Shown: positions 35,036 through 46,937 of the stretch, piece by piece
Layout: each line of letters begins with the position of its first letter
How positions within the stretch are numbered: the first letter of the stretch is position 1
Origin: Chamaecrista fasciculata
Taxonomy: Eukaryota; Streptophyta; Magnoliopsida; Fabales; Fabaceae
Reading direction: 5' to 3'
Length of the DNA: 64,000 nucleotides
NCBI GenBank assembly: GCA_003254925.1
Contig: QANZ01026112.1
Coordinates: 17,905 to 81,904, forward strand
The notes under the pieces: generated by a model
The model's input: the letters and a program-made list of their open reading frames with translations, nothing else
Databases searched by the model: none
What the model was told of the DNA's origin: nothing
Made by a program: the position numbers and the translations under genes

Positions 35036-35123
35036 AACTTAAAAAATATCTCAGAATTCTAATACTCGTACGATTTTTAGAAATCATGTGAAGAGGTTTT
35101 CTTTACATCATGTGAAGAGGTTT

Positions 35124-36215
35124 TCTTAGTTTATGATTTACTATTTTATTCATTCATCTATAATTGGACATGTTTGTTTTGTTTAGATCATATTTGAATG
35201 TGTTACATTGTCTTATTCTTTTGAAATACAATATCGAATTGCATTCTGAGTATCAGTAGTTCTAATTATTACCTGATATCTTGCACTACAGCTGTAGTTC
35301 TTCCTTCAAGTTCGATGCCCAAAATTTGCATTCTCTTCATCTTTCGTGAAATTATCACCTAAAACAGTGAATAGCATAGTATTTTTAATTTTGCACTTCA
35401 AGATATGTATCTATCACTTATGTTTATCAAATATGAATCATAATTTCTAATGAACTATACTAGCTGTACCCATCCTTGATTGCGAAATAGTATAAGCTTT
35501 CAATGAAAAATGGAAGTCTGTATATTATCATTTGGTATGCGAGGAAAACTTACCCAGAACAGAGGAGTTAATCTGCTATGTTCTGTTGTTGATTCCATTC
35601 GCCTTTTTTTCTCGATTCCACATATTCCAGTTTATCCTTTTCCTCTCGCATGCAAATCCCATTTTTGGCAATTCGTAGTCTCAGTGGCTGAAGGTTTGTA
35701 GTATCAATTTTTGGAGGAATCGGGAAGGGAGACGTTGCTACAAGATGGGTTGCAGCCGGAATCATTGCTTGACGGAATTAATGGATGCTGCCGGCAGCTG
35801 AGATTGAGAGAAGATGAACGATGAACTGAGAAATATCAGAGGAAATGAATTATAAATATAAATTACACTTTGGTCCCATGTGGTTTTACCCTTTTTCACT
35901 TTGGTACCATGTGGTTTGAAACTTTTCACTTTGGTACCCTGTCGTATTATTTATTTACACTTTGGTACCCTTTGGATATATTTTATAGTTTTAACCATAA
36001 AAAAGTTTTAAAAAATTTCATATTGTCGCCAAACCATCTTCAAAAAATTACAAAATGGTCCCTTGATACATATTATATAGGGACCAATATTATAAATATA
36101 TTTTTTTTCTGTGTTCAATATGTATTTTACCTATATAAATATCTATATATCTATATATATCTATATATGTCTATATAAAGCAGATTACTTTTCACCAAAA
36201 TTTGCCATTTGGATC
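35124..36215 (+). repeat. 1.1-kb direct repeat, copy 1 (Helitron 3' tail-like)
   Basis: From 'TCTTAGTTTATGATTTACTA' to beyond the TCTATATAAAGCAG word at 36170, this is nearly the same as 62896-64000, which lies directly after the intact RepHel gene. It contains 'TTTGGTCCCATGTGG' and 'TTTGGTACCATGTGG' short tandem words and an (ATCT)n-like run. No protein is encoded. A helicase gene is absent upstream, so this copy is a 3' tail without its coding part. Confidence 0.75.
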
Positions 36216-36301
36216 TATTTTTTTTTTGTCACTACTTTGAAATGAAGTGTTATTCTTTGAAAGTTCGGCAATTTCCGATTTGCTTAGGTCATATCCAAAT
36301 A

Positions 36302-36500
36302 CTAAACTCTTTGCGTGCCCTAACGGGCACACAAATATGTCTGTAAAATAAATGAAGGAATAAATCGTTAAATCATAAAAAGAAAGTTCTCAAATAATAA
36401 CCCTACTCTTATTATTAATTTTGTACTATAGTTTTATAAGAAATTTGGAATTACAGAAAGGGTTTAAGCCATATAATATAGGATATATTATACTATGTAA
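36302..36500 (-). mobile_element. Helitron 3' terminus (minus orientation), terminal CTAG decayed to TTAG
   Basis: Read on the minus strand: homologous to 24145-24317, ending in the hairpin GTGTGCCC-GTTA-GGGCACGC, seven bases, then TTAG before T. The hairpin and spacing are preserved; the last tetramer has one change from CTAG. It seems to interrupt the sequence that follows the 36170 terminus. Confidence 0.6.
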
Positions 36501-36773
36501 TGATGTCCGCTTAACTCTTTGTTCGGTACACTATACCTATCTGTTTTTTTCGTTTTAGTACACATGTAATGTTAAGATCTGAATCGTAATCGTTAATTAA
36601 TTTTGCAAATTACGCTATGTCACCTAATGTTAATTTATGTAACAGTTTTGTAGACATCATTTTCTCGACATAAATTTAATAATCCTATCGGTGATTTTTG
36701 CCCTAATATTTATCTAAATATATTTACCAAATTCTAAAGAACCACCCGTGGATTGACACGGGGTTAAAACTAG
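36501..36773 (+). mobile_element. Helitron 3' terminus (plus orientation), second family
   Basis: It ends in a perfect 6-bp stem CCCGTG-GATTGA-CACGGG (36745-36762), seven bases (GTTAAAA), then CTAG (36770-36773) and T. This is a textbook Helitron 3' end. Immediately downstream a sequence resembling a Helitron 5' end begins. No coding sequence is recognisable in the 270 bp before it. Confidence 0.7.
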
Positions 36774-36844
36774 TATATATATAAAGCAGATAACTTTCCA
36801 CCAGAAGCTGCCATGTGGACCTATTTTTTTTTTTGGTTACTACT

Positions 36845-37740
36845 TTGCTCATTAATTTCTCTATCTTCATCCAATAGAATTCCTCCTTTGCATTTTCCTG
36901 TTGACCTTCTATCCCTCCACCTAAATCTCAACCAATAGTATTCTTTGTTTGAGTATTTCTCTTCCATTTGTATCCCCACTTTTCACTCTCCCTATTGAGC
37001 AAAACGTTTTTTTTTTGTAACTCATGTGCTGAACCTTAAATTTGCCCAATAGCCATCCTTGGTTCCTTATTCTCCCTACCTATTGAGTTTTTTTTTTTTT
37101 TCATCTAATTTGCTCATTGATTTTTCTAACTTCATCCAATGAAAATCCCCCTTTGCATTTTCCTGTTGACTACCTATCCCACCACCTAAATCTCAACCAA
37201 TAGCCATATTTGTTCCAGTATCTCTCTTCCATTTATATCCCCAATTTTCTCTCTCCCTATTGAGCATATCGTTTTTTTTTTGTAACTCATATCCTTACCT
37301 TAAATCGCCCAATAGCAATCCTGTCCTCTATTTTTTTTTTGGTCACTCATTTGCCTTTCATATCCACTATAATCTTCAACCAATAGATATCACTCAGCCT
37401 AATCTTCCAACCAATAGAATTCATTTTTGTCTACTCATTCCACTTTCTCTCTCCCTATTGAGGCCATTTTTTTTTTTACTTTGCCATAAATTTTTTTTTT
37501 GGTCACTATATTGCTCAATTAATGTTTTTAACTTATTTTCCACTCAAAGTTCAACCAATGGATATCTCTCAACCTAATATTCCAACCAATAGAAAACATT
37601 TTTGGCTATGCATACCATATACTCTCTCCCTATTCAGGTTGTTTTTTTTTTTGGTTTTGCCAGGTAATAGTAATTTTTTTGTTTTTCACATCTTCCCTTT
37701 TGGTTTTCTTTGCAACCACCTTCTCTCTCCCTATTGACCT
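36845..37740 (+). repeat. CCAAT-rich, poly-T-punctuated tandem leader of the Helitron
   Basis: A unit of about 270-300 bp ('CTCATTNATTTNTCTANCTTC', CCAATAGAA, TTTGCATTTTCCTGTTGAC, CACCTAAATCTCAACCAATA, CTCTCCCTATTGAG, poly-T) is present at 36845-37115 and again at 37120-37330, then as shorter pieces to 37740. About ten CCAATAG/CCAATGG words are in the same orientation, each near a T8-T13 run followed by GGTCACT or GTAACTC. CCAAT words are NF-Y sites in plant promoters; a role here is inference. Confidence 0.6.
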
Positions 37741-39850
37741 ATTTATTTTTTTTGGCTTCTACAAGGCAACTGCATGTTTTTTTTTTCGAAATATATTGTG
37801 CAATCAATGCCAACCATATTTCTCTTTGTAGTTGAGTTTTCAAATTCTTTCATTGACTATCTTAATTCGAATTTTGGGAGGGAAAATGACCATCTTTCTC
37901 ATTCTATATATACTCATTAGTCACCCTCATTGCAAATCAGAATTTCTTTGGTTTGCTCTGTCATTGTCTATCTATCCTATTCATATCTATTGCTGCTTTT
38001 TTTTTTTATTTAAATCATGTGAAACATATACCATCATGTACTAATTTGCTTTTCTTTCGTACAGACCTGTTTTGACTTACCAAATCCGTTGGTGCTGCTA
38101 CATCATCTGTATTTTTTGCAGCTCATGAAAGGTAATCTTTTGCCATCTGCTATAATCCGTTGTTGCTCCTACATCATATGTATTTTTTGCAGCTCATGAA
38201 AGGTAAGCTTTTGCCAGCTGCTGGATAGTTTTTCCTTTGCTTTTGCCATCTTCATTGCCACTGTTGTGATAGCTTTTGCCATCTTCATTTTCCAATTGAG
38301 AAACTGAATTGCATTTGGGAATATTTTTTCAGCTCCTTCATATTGAGCTGAATGGACAAGCAACAGTGGATTAAAACAGGTGACATGTTGGTATTCATGT
38401 AGAATATAAACAAGAAATCTTTTCATTGATATGTTTTATATTATTTACTTTTGAGTAGATATCATTATAGTTCATTTATGGCTTTTTCTTTGGATTTGTA
38501 GGCTGCAGCAAACATATAAACAACCTATCACAACCTCTAAATGTCTTGCGGGTGAAGTTACTATCCATTAAGCTTCTGACGTTTTGGAATCTTGAAATCT
38601 AAACCCATTGAAGAAGTTGTTAATTTTGTGGTCTTCCTTACTTGAAGAATGGTGCACCAATCTTTGGGTTCTTCATTTTTTTTCTCTTTTTTGTCCTCTG
38701 TTTTTCAGAAGGATGGTTGGGAAGAAGTAGTTGATGTTGTAGTCTTCATTACTTGGAGAATGGTTCTCTATTTTTGGATTCTATGTATTTATGATTCTTT
38801 TCTAAATGTATATATTGGCTTTTACATATACTATTCCTATTTGTTCTTTGAATTAAATTGATATTGAAGGTATTCTATTTTTTCACATTTTATTCTCTAT
38901 ACTGTCCTCTGCATTTCAATCCAAGATATTGCAAAAGGATGGCTTGGAAGAGGGTTGTTGGAAGTCTTTTTCTCGGTTCCTAAACATAACAATGTACTGA
39001 ACACTCTCTATAAGCATTTGATAATTATATAATCATAGTACACAATTCCAATGAAGTAAATCTATATTTAGTTCGGTTTTTCTGTATTCCTAATTGAGAT
39101 AAGTCGAAGGTCCTGTTTTTAATCATTTCATTAACATTTCACACTACACATCTTAATATTTATCAGCAATTTAAATAAAGACACTACAGCATAGGTTTAA
39201 TGTATACCTTGAAAGGTCTTTCTGTATTGGTTTTTGTAATTTCCAGTATATCTGTGCCTGCAATTAATAAGAAGTCAACAATTATGCATGATTCAATGTG
39301 TGCTTAATATTTCGCAGTTCATCTTCCAAATGTGGTTTTTGGAATAAGGACTTGGCACCATTTTTAAGAATTTTATAATGTATTTCTTAATATTTATTGT
39401 CAATTTTAAAAAAGTTTAAAGCAAAGATATAATGGAAACTTTGAAAGGTCTCTATATTGGCCCATTAATTTTGTAGTATATCTGTGTCAAAGATAAGAAC
39501 AGAAGTCAATAGTTAGCCTTGATTCAATTTGCATTTTCCCTGATTCGAAAACCTAGAAAATTTCCTAATTTGTTCTATGATAATATATGATTATGGTCTT
39601 CCAATCCTTTCATTAACATTAATTTACCTATAAACCATTATTAGTATCAATTAAACAGATTTCACGTATATTTGAAGATTATGTTTCTTCTTAAAATCAA
39701 TTATAATCAATAAATTAATTTGCTTTAAATATTCTCAATAATGTATTTGCCTTTCATATTATATAAGTAGTTGTAAAGTTATGCGATATTTGAAAAGTAT
39801 ACCTCCTACAAACCTTTTCTCTGTTTTTCCACACAAGTTATTTTTTTTTA
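37741..39850 (+). other. Helitron leader upstream of the first RPL gene, with local duplications
   Basis: No coding region is supported. About 70 bp around 'TATTTTTTGCAGCTCATGAA' is tandemly repeated (38087-38154 and 38155-38220). Words such as 'TCCTCTGTTTTTCAGAAGGA' recur at 38693 and about 38900. A block of about 150-170 bp ('CTTAATATTTAT', 'TTGAAAGGTC', 'GTATATCTGTG', 'GATTCAAT') is repeated at 39148-39316 and 39385-39535. Confidence 0.5.
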
Positions 39851-40626
39851 ATGGCTCTTCCTAATGTTGATGGTGGTGTGAATTTGTTTGGTTGTTCTGA
39901 TCTTAGTTGGTATTCCGATTCTTCCACTGCTTCTATTGAACATGATATTGCTAACCTTCCTGCTGCCATAAGTATTCGTGGTCTTGGGAAACTACCTAAT
40001 AATGTAAGTTTAGAAATCTATAGATTTGTAATATTTTTTGACACTTACCTAAATTTTTTTGGTATATTATTTTTCAGATTAACTCCTGTTTGTTATCCGG
40101 ACTTATTGTCAATGTTGATCCAGATAGAGGATGGTATTACAATTCATGCAAAAGTTGCATGAAACAAGTCTTCCTTAGTGATAGTGGCTTTTTTTGTGGT
40201 AACTGTGGTTATGTGATGTTATCTGCTGTAGTTCCTAAGTTTAGGGTAGTAGTTGATGTTATGGATGGTTCAGAACGTTGGAGTTTGAAGTTGTTTGATC
40301 AGGAGGTTTCTAAATTAATTGGCTGCCCTGCTTCTGATTTTCTTAGCGGCAAGGATCCGGTATGCCTATCTCTATTTTTTATTGACATATTCTTGAAGGA
40401 TTTAATATAATTGATTTATATTGTTTTCCTTTTACTGTTTTCACTTCAGGAGTCTGCTATTGTTAATTATTTTCCTGAGGAGATGGAAGAATTAGTGGGA
40501 ATGTTTTTACTATTTAAATTAAAGCTGTCTGAGGCCTGTTTCTCCATATCTGATCCAACGTTTGATGTTTCTGGTGTTTGTGACAAGGAAGACCTTTTGG
40601 ACAAGTTCAGACTTAAGAGACAATGA
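39851..40626 (+). CDS. RPL-A: N-terminally truncated RPA-like protein (DBD-C only)
   Basis: Exons 39851-40003, 40078-40359 and 40450-40626 join in frame to 203 residues. Exon 1 (MALPNVDGG...DLSWYSDSS) corresponds to exon 6 of the complete RPL-B but has its own ATG. Exon 2 carries the RPA1 DBD-C zinc ribbon, WYYNSCKSC...FFCGNCG (four cysteines in CxxC pairs). Exon 3 is the end of the OB fold. The DBD-A and DBD-B exons are absent. The stop TGA at 40624 falls just before a possible donor (GAA|GTAATT), where the other RPLs splice on, so the frame may have been cut short and the original tail stranded at 42992-43474. Either a minimal ssDNA-binding paralogue or a decayed copy. Confidence 0.6.
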
Positions 40627-41639
40627 AGTAATTTTAACTGTTTTACCATTTTCCAGCCAGCCTTTTTCCTCTTTAATTACCATGTTTTTGTTTCAGAGTA
40701 TACAGTACAGACAATATATATTGGCAAAGTTTGATGTAATTTATTTTTGTCCTGTTTTATTTATTGTATTATTTCAGATTTGGGTTGGAATGGTATGTTA
40801 TTTTTTGTTTTTATGATACATAACTAATATATATTTAGCAATATTACCAATATTAACATTTCATTTTCATTATTTTAATGAATGTAGATGAATCTTTATA
40901 TTTCTATTTTCAATCGTGGCACACATATATCTCACTTTCAAGAACAAAAACTCAAATCATTCTATGTATCAACTGTTTCGTAGTTATATCCACAGCAGAC
41001 ATGTATCTATACTCATATTTTGAAGTAGACAAAAGCAGAACTCCAATAATATGCTTTAAAACAGATGGCAAATAAGATAGATCCATAGCAGACATGTACC
41101 TATATTCCTCAAAATGTTATTAGACATAAAGTCTTATCATTATACTTTTTTTTCCCGTTTTGTTCAATTGCAATTTTCAATAATGGCAAATATCTTATAA
41201 GAGTTGTGAAATGTAGTAGGACTTTCCAAACAGTTCACTAATGGTGGCTGTATTCTTCATGTTCTTTCTGTCAATAAGATAAGTGAAGATACATTGGGAT
41301 AGACATACAGATATTGAAATTCGCAAAGTCAAAAATATAAGATTCATTGTATTTTACCATTTGTCATCCAGGAGGTAGTAAAATCTCAATTTGAATGGAT
41401 TAGTTGTTAATTCTTACATATTTTTTTACTTTAATTCATCCCAATATTCAAAATTGACCAGAAATATATTTTACTTTGAATTTTAAAAGGTGTTATTCTT
41501 ATTTCTCATTTGAATTGTAGAAGAACCTACATATTTAGTTAAATTTGAATGGGAAATGAAAAATTTATTTTGGGTAGCGTAATAGTTTTTTTGGTAAACT
41601 AAACTTCATTACTTGAGTCGTATTACTCTTGGTATAGAA

Positions 41640-42750
41640 TCTGTCTCATTATGATGTTCAGCAGTATAAATCTAATCACATTAATTGTTATGATTACTAT
41701 ATGCTTTATTTAAAGTAATGGAAATATCAATGATGGTTAATACGTAATAGCAACCTTGACTTTTTGTAATTGTTTTCATTGGTTGTCTATTTATTCAATG
41801 AATCACATCTTGATATCTGTAAATAAGAAGTTTGAAGGACTAATAAGATGTATTTAAAATACACCACATTCTACAGAGACTCAATGATAGATAATTTATG
41901 GTGAGTAATGGTATTCAATTGGTAACAAGTTAATTGTATCTCAAGCAAAACTAAATTGAGTCGATTATTGCATAGAAGCCCTTATACTTAAATTTTATCT
42001 TTTTTGATCCTTGGAATCAATGTTGTCTCTACAAAATTTTACAACACTCTCTACAAAAATACACTTTTGAAGTAGAATCACCAGTTATCTAATGGACACC
42101 AGCTTCCTTTTGTAGTATTTTTTCAATATTTATTTTTTCAGAGTTATGTTTTTTGATTTTTGTGTAAGTAAGTCTGTCCTAATGACTAAATTGTAGTTCA
42201 AGTAATTCAGTAGAAATCTCCTTGTCAGCTTCAACACTATAAATTTAATCATATGAATTCTTACGATTACCATATGCTTCATTTATATTAATGCATATAT
42301 CAGTAATGGTTATTAGGTGATACCAACCTTGACTGCTTGTAGCAACTTTTTGTTGGATGGCTATTTGTTCTCTGAATCACATCCTCATATCTGTAAATAA
42401 GAAGTTTGAAGAACTAATCAGATGTATTTAAAATTCACCACATTCTATAGTGTGTCAATTACAGTTGAATTATAGTAAATTAATGGTATTGATTTGGTTA
42501 GATATTATTTGTATCTCAAGCAAAACTTACATGAATGGATTATTACATAAGAGCCGTCAAACTAAAACTCATCTATTTTGATTTTCAGAATTTCTGTTGT
42601 CTCTATAAAATTACACAACACTCTCTACAAAATTTACTATAAGAAGAAGAATCAAAATCTCTGTTGTCTTGACAAAATTTCACAACACTCTCTACTAAAT
42701 TTCCCTTTTGAAGAAGAATCATCTGTTAGCTAATGGATAACAGCAGTGTT
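41640..42750 (+). repeat. Tandem duplication of about 0.5 kb inside the RPL-A region
   Basis: About 41640-42115 is repeated at about 42215-42750. Shared blocks in order: 'TATGATTACTATATGCTT', 'ATATCTGTAAATAAGAAGTT', 'CAGATGTATTTAAAAT', 'TTGTATCTCAAGCAAAACT', 'CACAACACTCTCTACAAAAT'. The last block is itself repeated again within copy two. Non-coding. Confidence 0.65.
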
Positions 42751-42991
42751 TTGCAGATTTTTTTTATGGGGTTCAGTATCCTATTTTGTTTTTTTTTTAA
42801 TTATCGTTTGCACATATTTTGTGGCCATTTATTACCCAACTGTTTTATTGATTTTCAGGAAACATCTAACCTATAAGTAGCCATTATTTGTTATTATGCG
42901 GTGTGCCTTCCTTTTTCTGCACTGTGGTGTTTGTACTCCCTTATTCCTATAGGTTTTTTATATTTTTCCTTATTTTTCTGGCTATGTTCTA

Positions 42992-43474
42992 ATGCTTCCA
43001 GAAGATGGTGCTGCTGCTGGGATGTCAGACCCCGAGTTTTTTTGGAAGACTCATGAGATTGAGTTAGTTCTACAATATAGTCGTGAGAGATTTGTACACT
43101 ATAATGTCAACAGATGTTTGGCTGAGGTTGCTGTTTTTAATTTCTCAGTCGATCTATATTTTATTTTTTTAACTAAATTGCATGAGATATAATGTCGACA
43201 CTATATTCTCATTTGATGGTTGTATTGTGTTTTCGTCTTCATGTACTTCTCATATAATGCAGGTTGTACAATTCACATTTAGTCTTTCTATTTTTTTCTG
43301 ATTCCCATCTTATTTTGTTGTATTATGCAGAACTCATGTATGAAGACTTCTATTATGTCTAAGAGGGTTAGAGCAGATTTTCAGGCCAACGTTTCATCTT
43401 CTGTTTCTGTTGGTCTATCTAATTCCGCTGTCAAGAAGTTCAGATTTACAGAGTCAAGCAAAGATGCTCAGTAG
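42992..43474 (+). pseudogene. Stranded C-terminal exons, probably of RPL-A
   Basis: The final exon 43331-43474 follows a good acceptor (TATTATGCAG) and reads 47 residues, NSCMKTSIMSKRVRADFQAN..., ending KKFRFTESSKDAQ and TAG. It is a Ser/Lys-rich tail like those of RPL-B (SAVSKKLKAVPRD) and RPL-C. A possible exon just upstream (about 42992-43132, LPEDGAAAGMSDPEFFWKTH) ends at AG|GTTGCTG. Both are 2.4-2.8 kb from RPL-A exon 3, with the tandem duplication in between. Assignment to RPL-A is inferred from order and tail similarity. Confidence 0.4.
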
Positions 43475-44465
43475 TCAGAGTTTATAACTTATTTCATTTC
43501 AATTTGTTTAGACTTTGTTACAGATGTATTTTCGCTTTTTATCTTTGTATTTCTCTGTTATGGGTTGGTTATGTGTTAGTTCTGTAGTTGTAGTTTCCTG
43601 TACCCCAAAATAGAAGACTTTATGTAATATTTTGCAGTCTTTTTATGGTTAAGTTTTGCCTATTCAATTTAAGAGTTATTATGTTTTGTCATGACAGTTT
43701 TGTTACATATATTAATTCATCTCAGTTTTTAATTTTTTTATTTTTATGGAGAAATAGCCTATATTAGAATCATATAACGAATCAGATGTATTTAAAGTTT
43801 AGCAATCTAATGACTATCTGCATTCCTAGAATCATAGATAACTAAAATTTAATTAAATATGAATATCAAAGGTCGTAACTTATTTTTTTAATCATTGGAA
43901 GTTGAATAGATACTTATTTTTAAATTTAGGTAACCAATAAATAGATTGATAGGATAGAGTAATTAAATATTGTCTGAGTTCACATTACCTGTTATGTATG
44001 AGTTAGGCATAAGAATTATTTATTATTTTGTTTTTTTTAACTTTTATTATGAATTTTACGATTTTATTTTGTTAAAATTGATATAAACCATATCTAAAGG
44101 GAATCTGTCGATTGAGATTATTTGATATCAGTTTGCGATTTTTGGCAGATTTTAATGAGCAGTTGATTGGATATCACTATTTAAATATATCATTATTGTA
44201 GGGCTTTTGATATTCCTATTTTTCTTGGTAGAAAAGTCGAATCGTTTCTTATTCCTTTCACAAGTAACTGTCAGCAGCAGTTAATCATTGTTCATTGGAT
44301 GCATGCTTGAGTCTATCCTATTTATCCTTGAGGCGATTCGTTTCTTATTCCTTCATATAAATATAGGAATTCGTGTTTCAGAACCCTTCATTATCTTCTG
44401 TCTCTATCAACTCATTATATTATCTTCCAAAGTCTGCCAGGTTTTCTTCTATCGTTTTTTTCTAA
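43475..44465. other. Spacer between RPL-A and RPL-B
   Basis: AT-rich, no gene supported. Presumably the promoter side of RPL-B. Confidence 0.5.
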
Positions 44466-46719
44466 ATGGCTTTTCATAATCTTACTGATTTATACCCTCA
44501 TCCTAGAAGTTGGAGAATTAAGGTCAGCGTTATACGGTTATGGAGGGTGCCTTCTTATCTCCATCCTGATGAGCATGCAAGCATTGACATGGTTCTTGCT
44601 GATTGCCAAGTTAGTTTGATGTATTTTAAATATTTTTTATAGGCTTTTTTGTTATAGTTAAGAATTGCTAATCTGTTTCTTTTTTGTTTTTTAAAGGGAG
44701 TCTGTATCTCTGCTCATATAACTAAGTTTTTCTTCTCAAAGGTTACTGACCTTTTGGAAGAAGGAAAAGTTTATGTAATCTCAAATTTCTGTTTATCTCC
44801 CAACCGTGGTTCGTTCAAGACTACAGTACATGCCTACCGAATCAAGTTCCAGGAGAAAACTTTGGTTGAACCTGTTCAAGATGACCCAACCATATCTTTA
44901 TATGGTTTTAAGTTTATCTCTTTTCCTGACATATCTTCTAGAATTTATGATGATAGCTTTTTGGTTGGTTAGTTTCTGACATTTCTTATGAATTTTGTAA
45001 TTGTGTCGTTTTACTTAGTATGTTGTATTGAAATATTTTCCTATTTTTAACAGATGTTATAGGTTTGTTGACATGCAAGAGTGATGTCAATCATTCAATT
45101 GTTGATGGAAAACTGACACAGTCTATTGAAGTCGAGCTTACTGATTCTGAGTAAGATTAGTGTACTAAATATTTACTTTTTTGTGTTGTTTGTCTTTTGT
45201 ATAATATATTGTTATTTTCTTCAATGTTGATTGTTGAATTGATATAGGTCAAACAAACTATTTTGTACTTTAAGGGGACATCTCTGTGAGTTGTTGAATG
45301 AATATTTAAGGACGGAATCCAATAAACCAATTGTTATTGTTCTGCAGTGGGTGAAGATTACAGGTTCTCAAATGTTTTTTGTTATTGTTTATTTTGATTT
45401 TTTAAATATAGTTTTTTGTTAAACAATATATAATCTATATTTGATTGATACAGGAGATTTCACTCCGCGTACTATTTACAATGTTCGTCACCCTTCTAGA
45501 ATTTTGATTAATCCAGACCTGGAAGAATGTCGTATTTTTCTTTCAAGGTATGTTTTATGTCCATATGTTATTTATGATTTCTAAAATATCAGTTGTACTA
45601 ACCATATTTTATTGACAGGCTTTTTGACGGTCCTGGGGATGATTTTGTTGGTTCCGACCTTAGTTGGTATTCCGAGTCTTCAAGTGAATTGATTGAGAAT
45701 GACATTTTGAACTCTGCTAATATAAAGAATTTGAGTGCCCTTGCGAAACTGTCCACTGATGTGAGATTTACTTGCCTGACAAAATTTTTTAATGTCAGTT
45801 ATGTTTTTATGGTTAACTGATTTAAACCTTAATTTTGCAGGTCAAGTATTGTGTGATTCTAGGAGTTATCCTTAGTGTTGACTCCAGAAAAGGCTGGTTC
45901 TATAATGCATGCCCAAGTTGCTCCAAGAAAGTTATCCACGACGATCGTGGTTTTTATTGTATTAGTTGTGGGCATATGCTTCTGTCTGTTACTCCTAAAT
46001 TTAAAGTTGAATTGAATGTGTTAGATGATTCAAGTTGTGCTACTTTTAAGTTATTTGACCGTGAGATTTCTGAATTGCTTAGTTGTTCTGCTGCTGATCT
46101 TCTGCAAGAGTTGGTATCTGTATGTGTCAATGTTTTTTTTATCAATGCTATTATATTGGAGAAAGAGATATTTAATTATTTGATAATTAACATTTCATTT
46201 AAATGTGGACATTAGGAGTTTGGTGCTGTTAGAGTAATTCCTGAGAAGTTTGAGGAATTAATGGGAAAAAGATTGCTGTTTAAATTAAAGATAAGTCAGG
46301 ACACTATCTGCCAAGCTGATCCAACTTTTACTGTCATTGCCATTTCTGAGAATGAGGATTTAATTGAGAAGTTCAAGTTGTACACAGAGTTTAGTAAGGT
46401 ATTGTATTTTTTTTTACTCTGATACTTTTGATTTAACTATTTTTCTTATAGTTTTTTTTTCTTTTTCAGGATGAAACTGTTAGAGAGGACAAGTTGATTG
46501 TTAAAGAACCTGTGAAGGTAGTTAATTCTTTTTCTATTCATTTCTATGCTTAGTAAAGTTTGATAACAGTCTCTTATTTCATATTGTTGTATTTAGGGAA
46601 CTGATTTGATTGATGATGAGCATAATTTGGCAAAGATATCTACAGCGAAAAGAGGGAAACAAGTTGTTGATACATCTTCTGCAGTTTCGAAGAAGCTTAA
46701 GGCTGTCCCTCGTGATTAG
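44466..46719 (+). CDS. RPL-B: intact RPA70-like single-strand DNA-binding protein, ten exons
   Basis: Exons 44466-44609, 44697-44967, 45054-45150, 45248-45363, 45454-45547, 45619-45760, 45841-46113, 46216-46398, 46470-46517 and 46597-46719 sum to 1491 nt, an open frame of 496 residues. Domains: DBD-A (about 1-130; DUF223-type start, WRIKVSVIRLWRVPSY, then EEGKVYVISNF); DBD-B (about 139-241; DVIGLLTCKSDV, VELTDSESNKLFCTLRG); linker with DLSWYSESS; DBD-C (about 289-440; GWFYNACPSCSKK...FYCISCG, zinc ligands C312, C315, C328, C331). The basic tail is SAVSKKLKAVPRD. There is no DBD-F/RPA70N domain, unlike host RPA1. This is the RPL type found in plant Helitrons, thought to coat the displaced strand during transposition. 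It is the only one of the four RPLs here without a lesion. Confidence 0.88.
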
Positions 46720-46937
46720 TTTATATGTTGGTGTAGTTTAGTATGTTTTTGGACATTACAAGACATTGTGAATTTGGCTACAATTGTTTCATATGTTTTG
46801 AATGTTTGGAATATTGGTTTTCACCATTTGGTGACACTGGAACACTTTTATTGAACTTATATAATTGCTTATTTAGTTATATAATATTATATGTTGTTTC
46901 CTCAATTATGCTTTCGTTATTTACATTTGGTCCTTCG

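Noticed and set aside
35867..36110. Frame reading repeated LFHFGTMWFETFHFGT (102 codons, also at 63660)
   Set aside because: Product of TTTGGTACC/TTTGGTCCC short tandem words within the 1.1-kb repeat, with no family resemblance.
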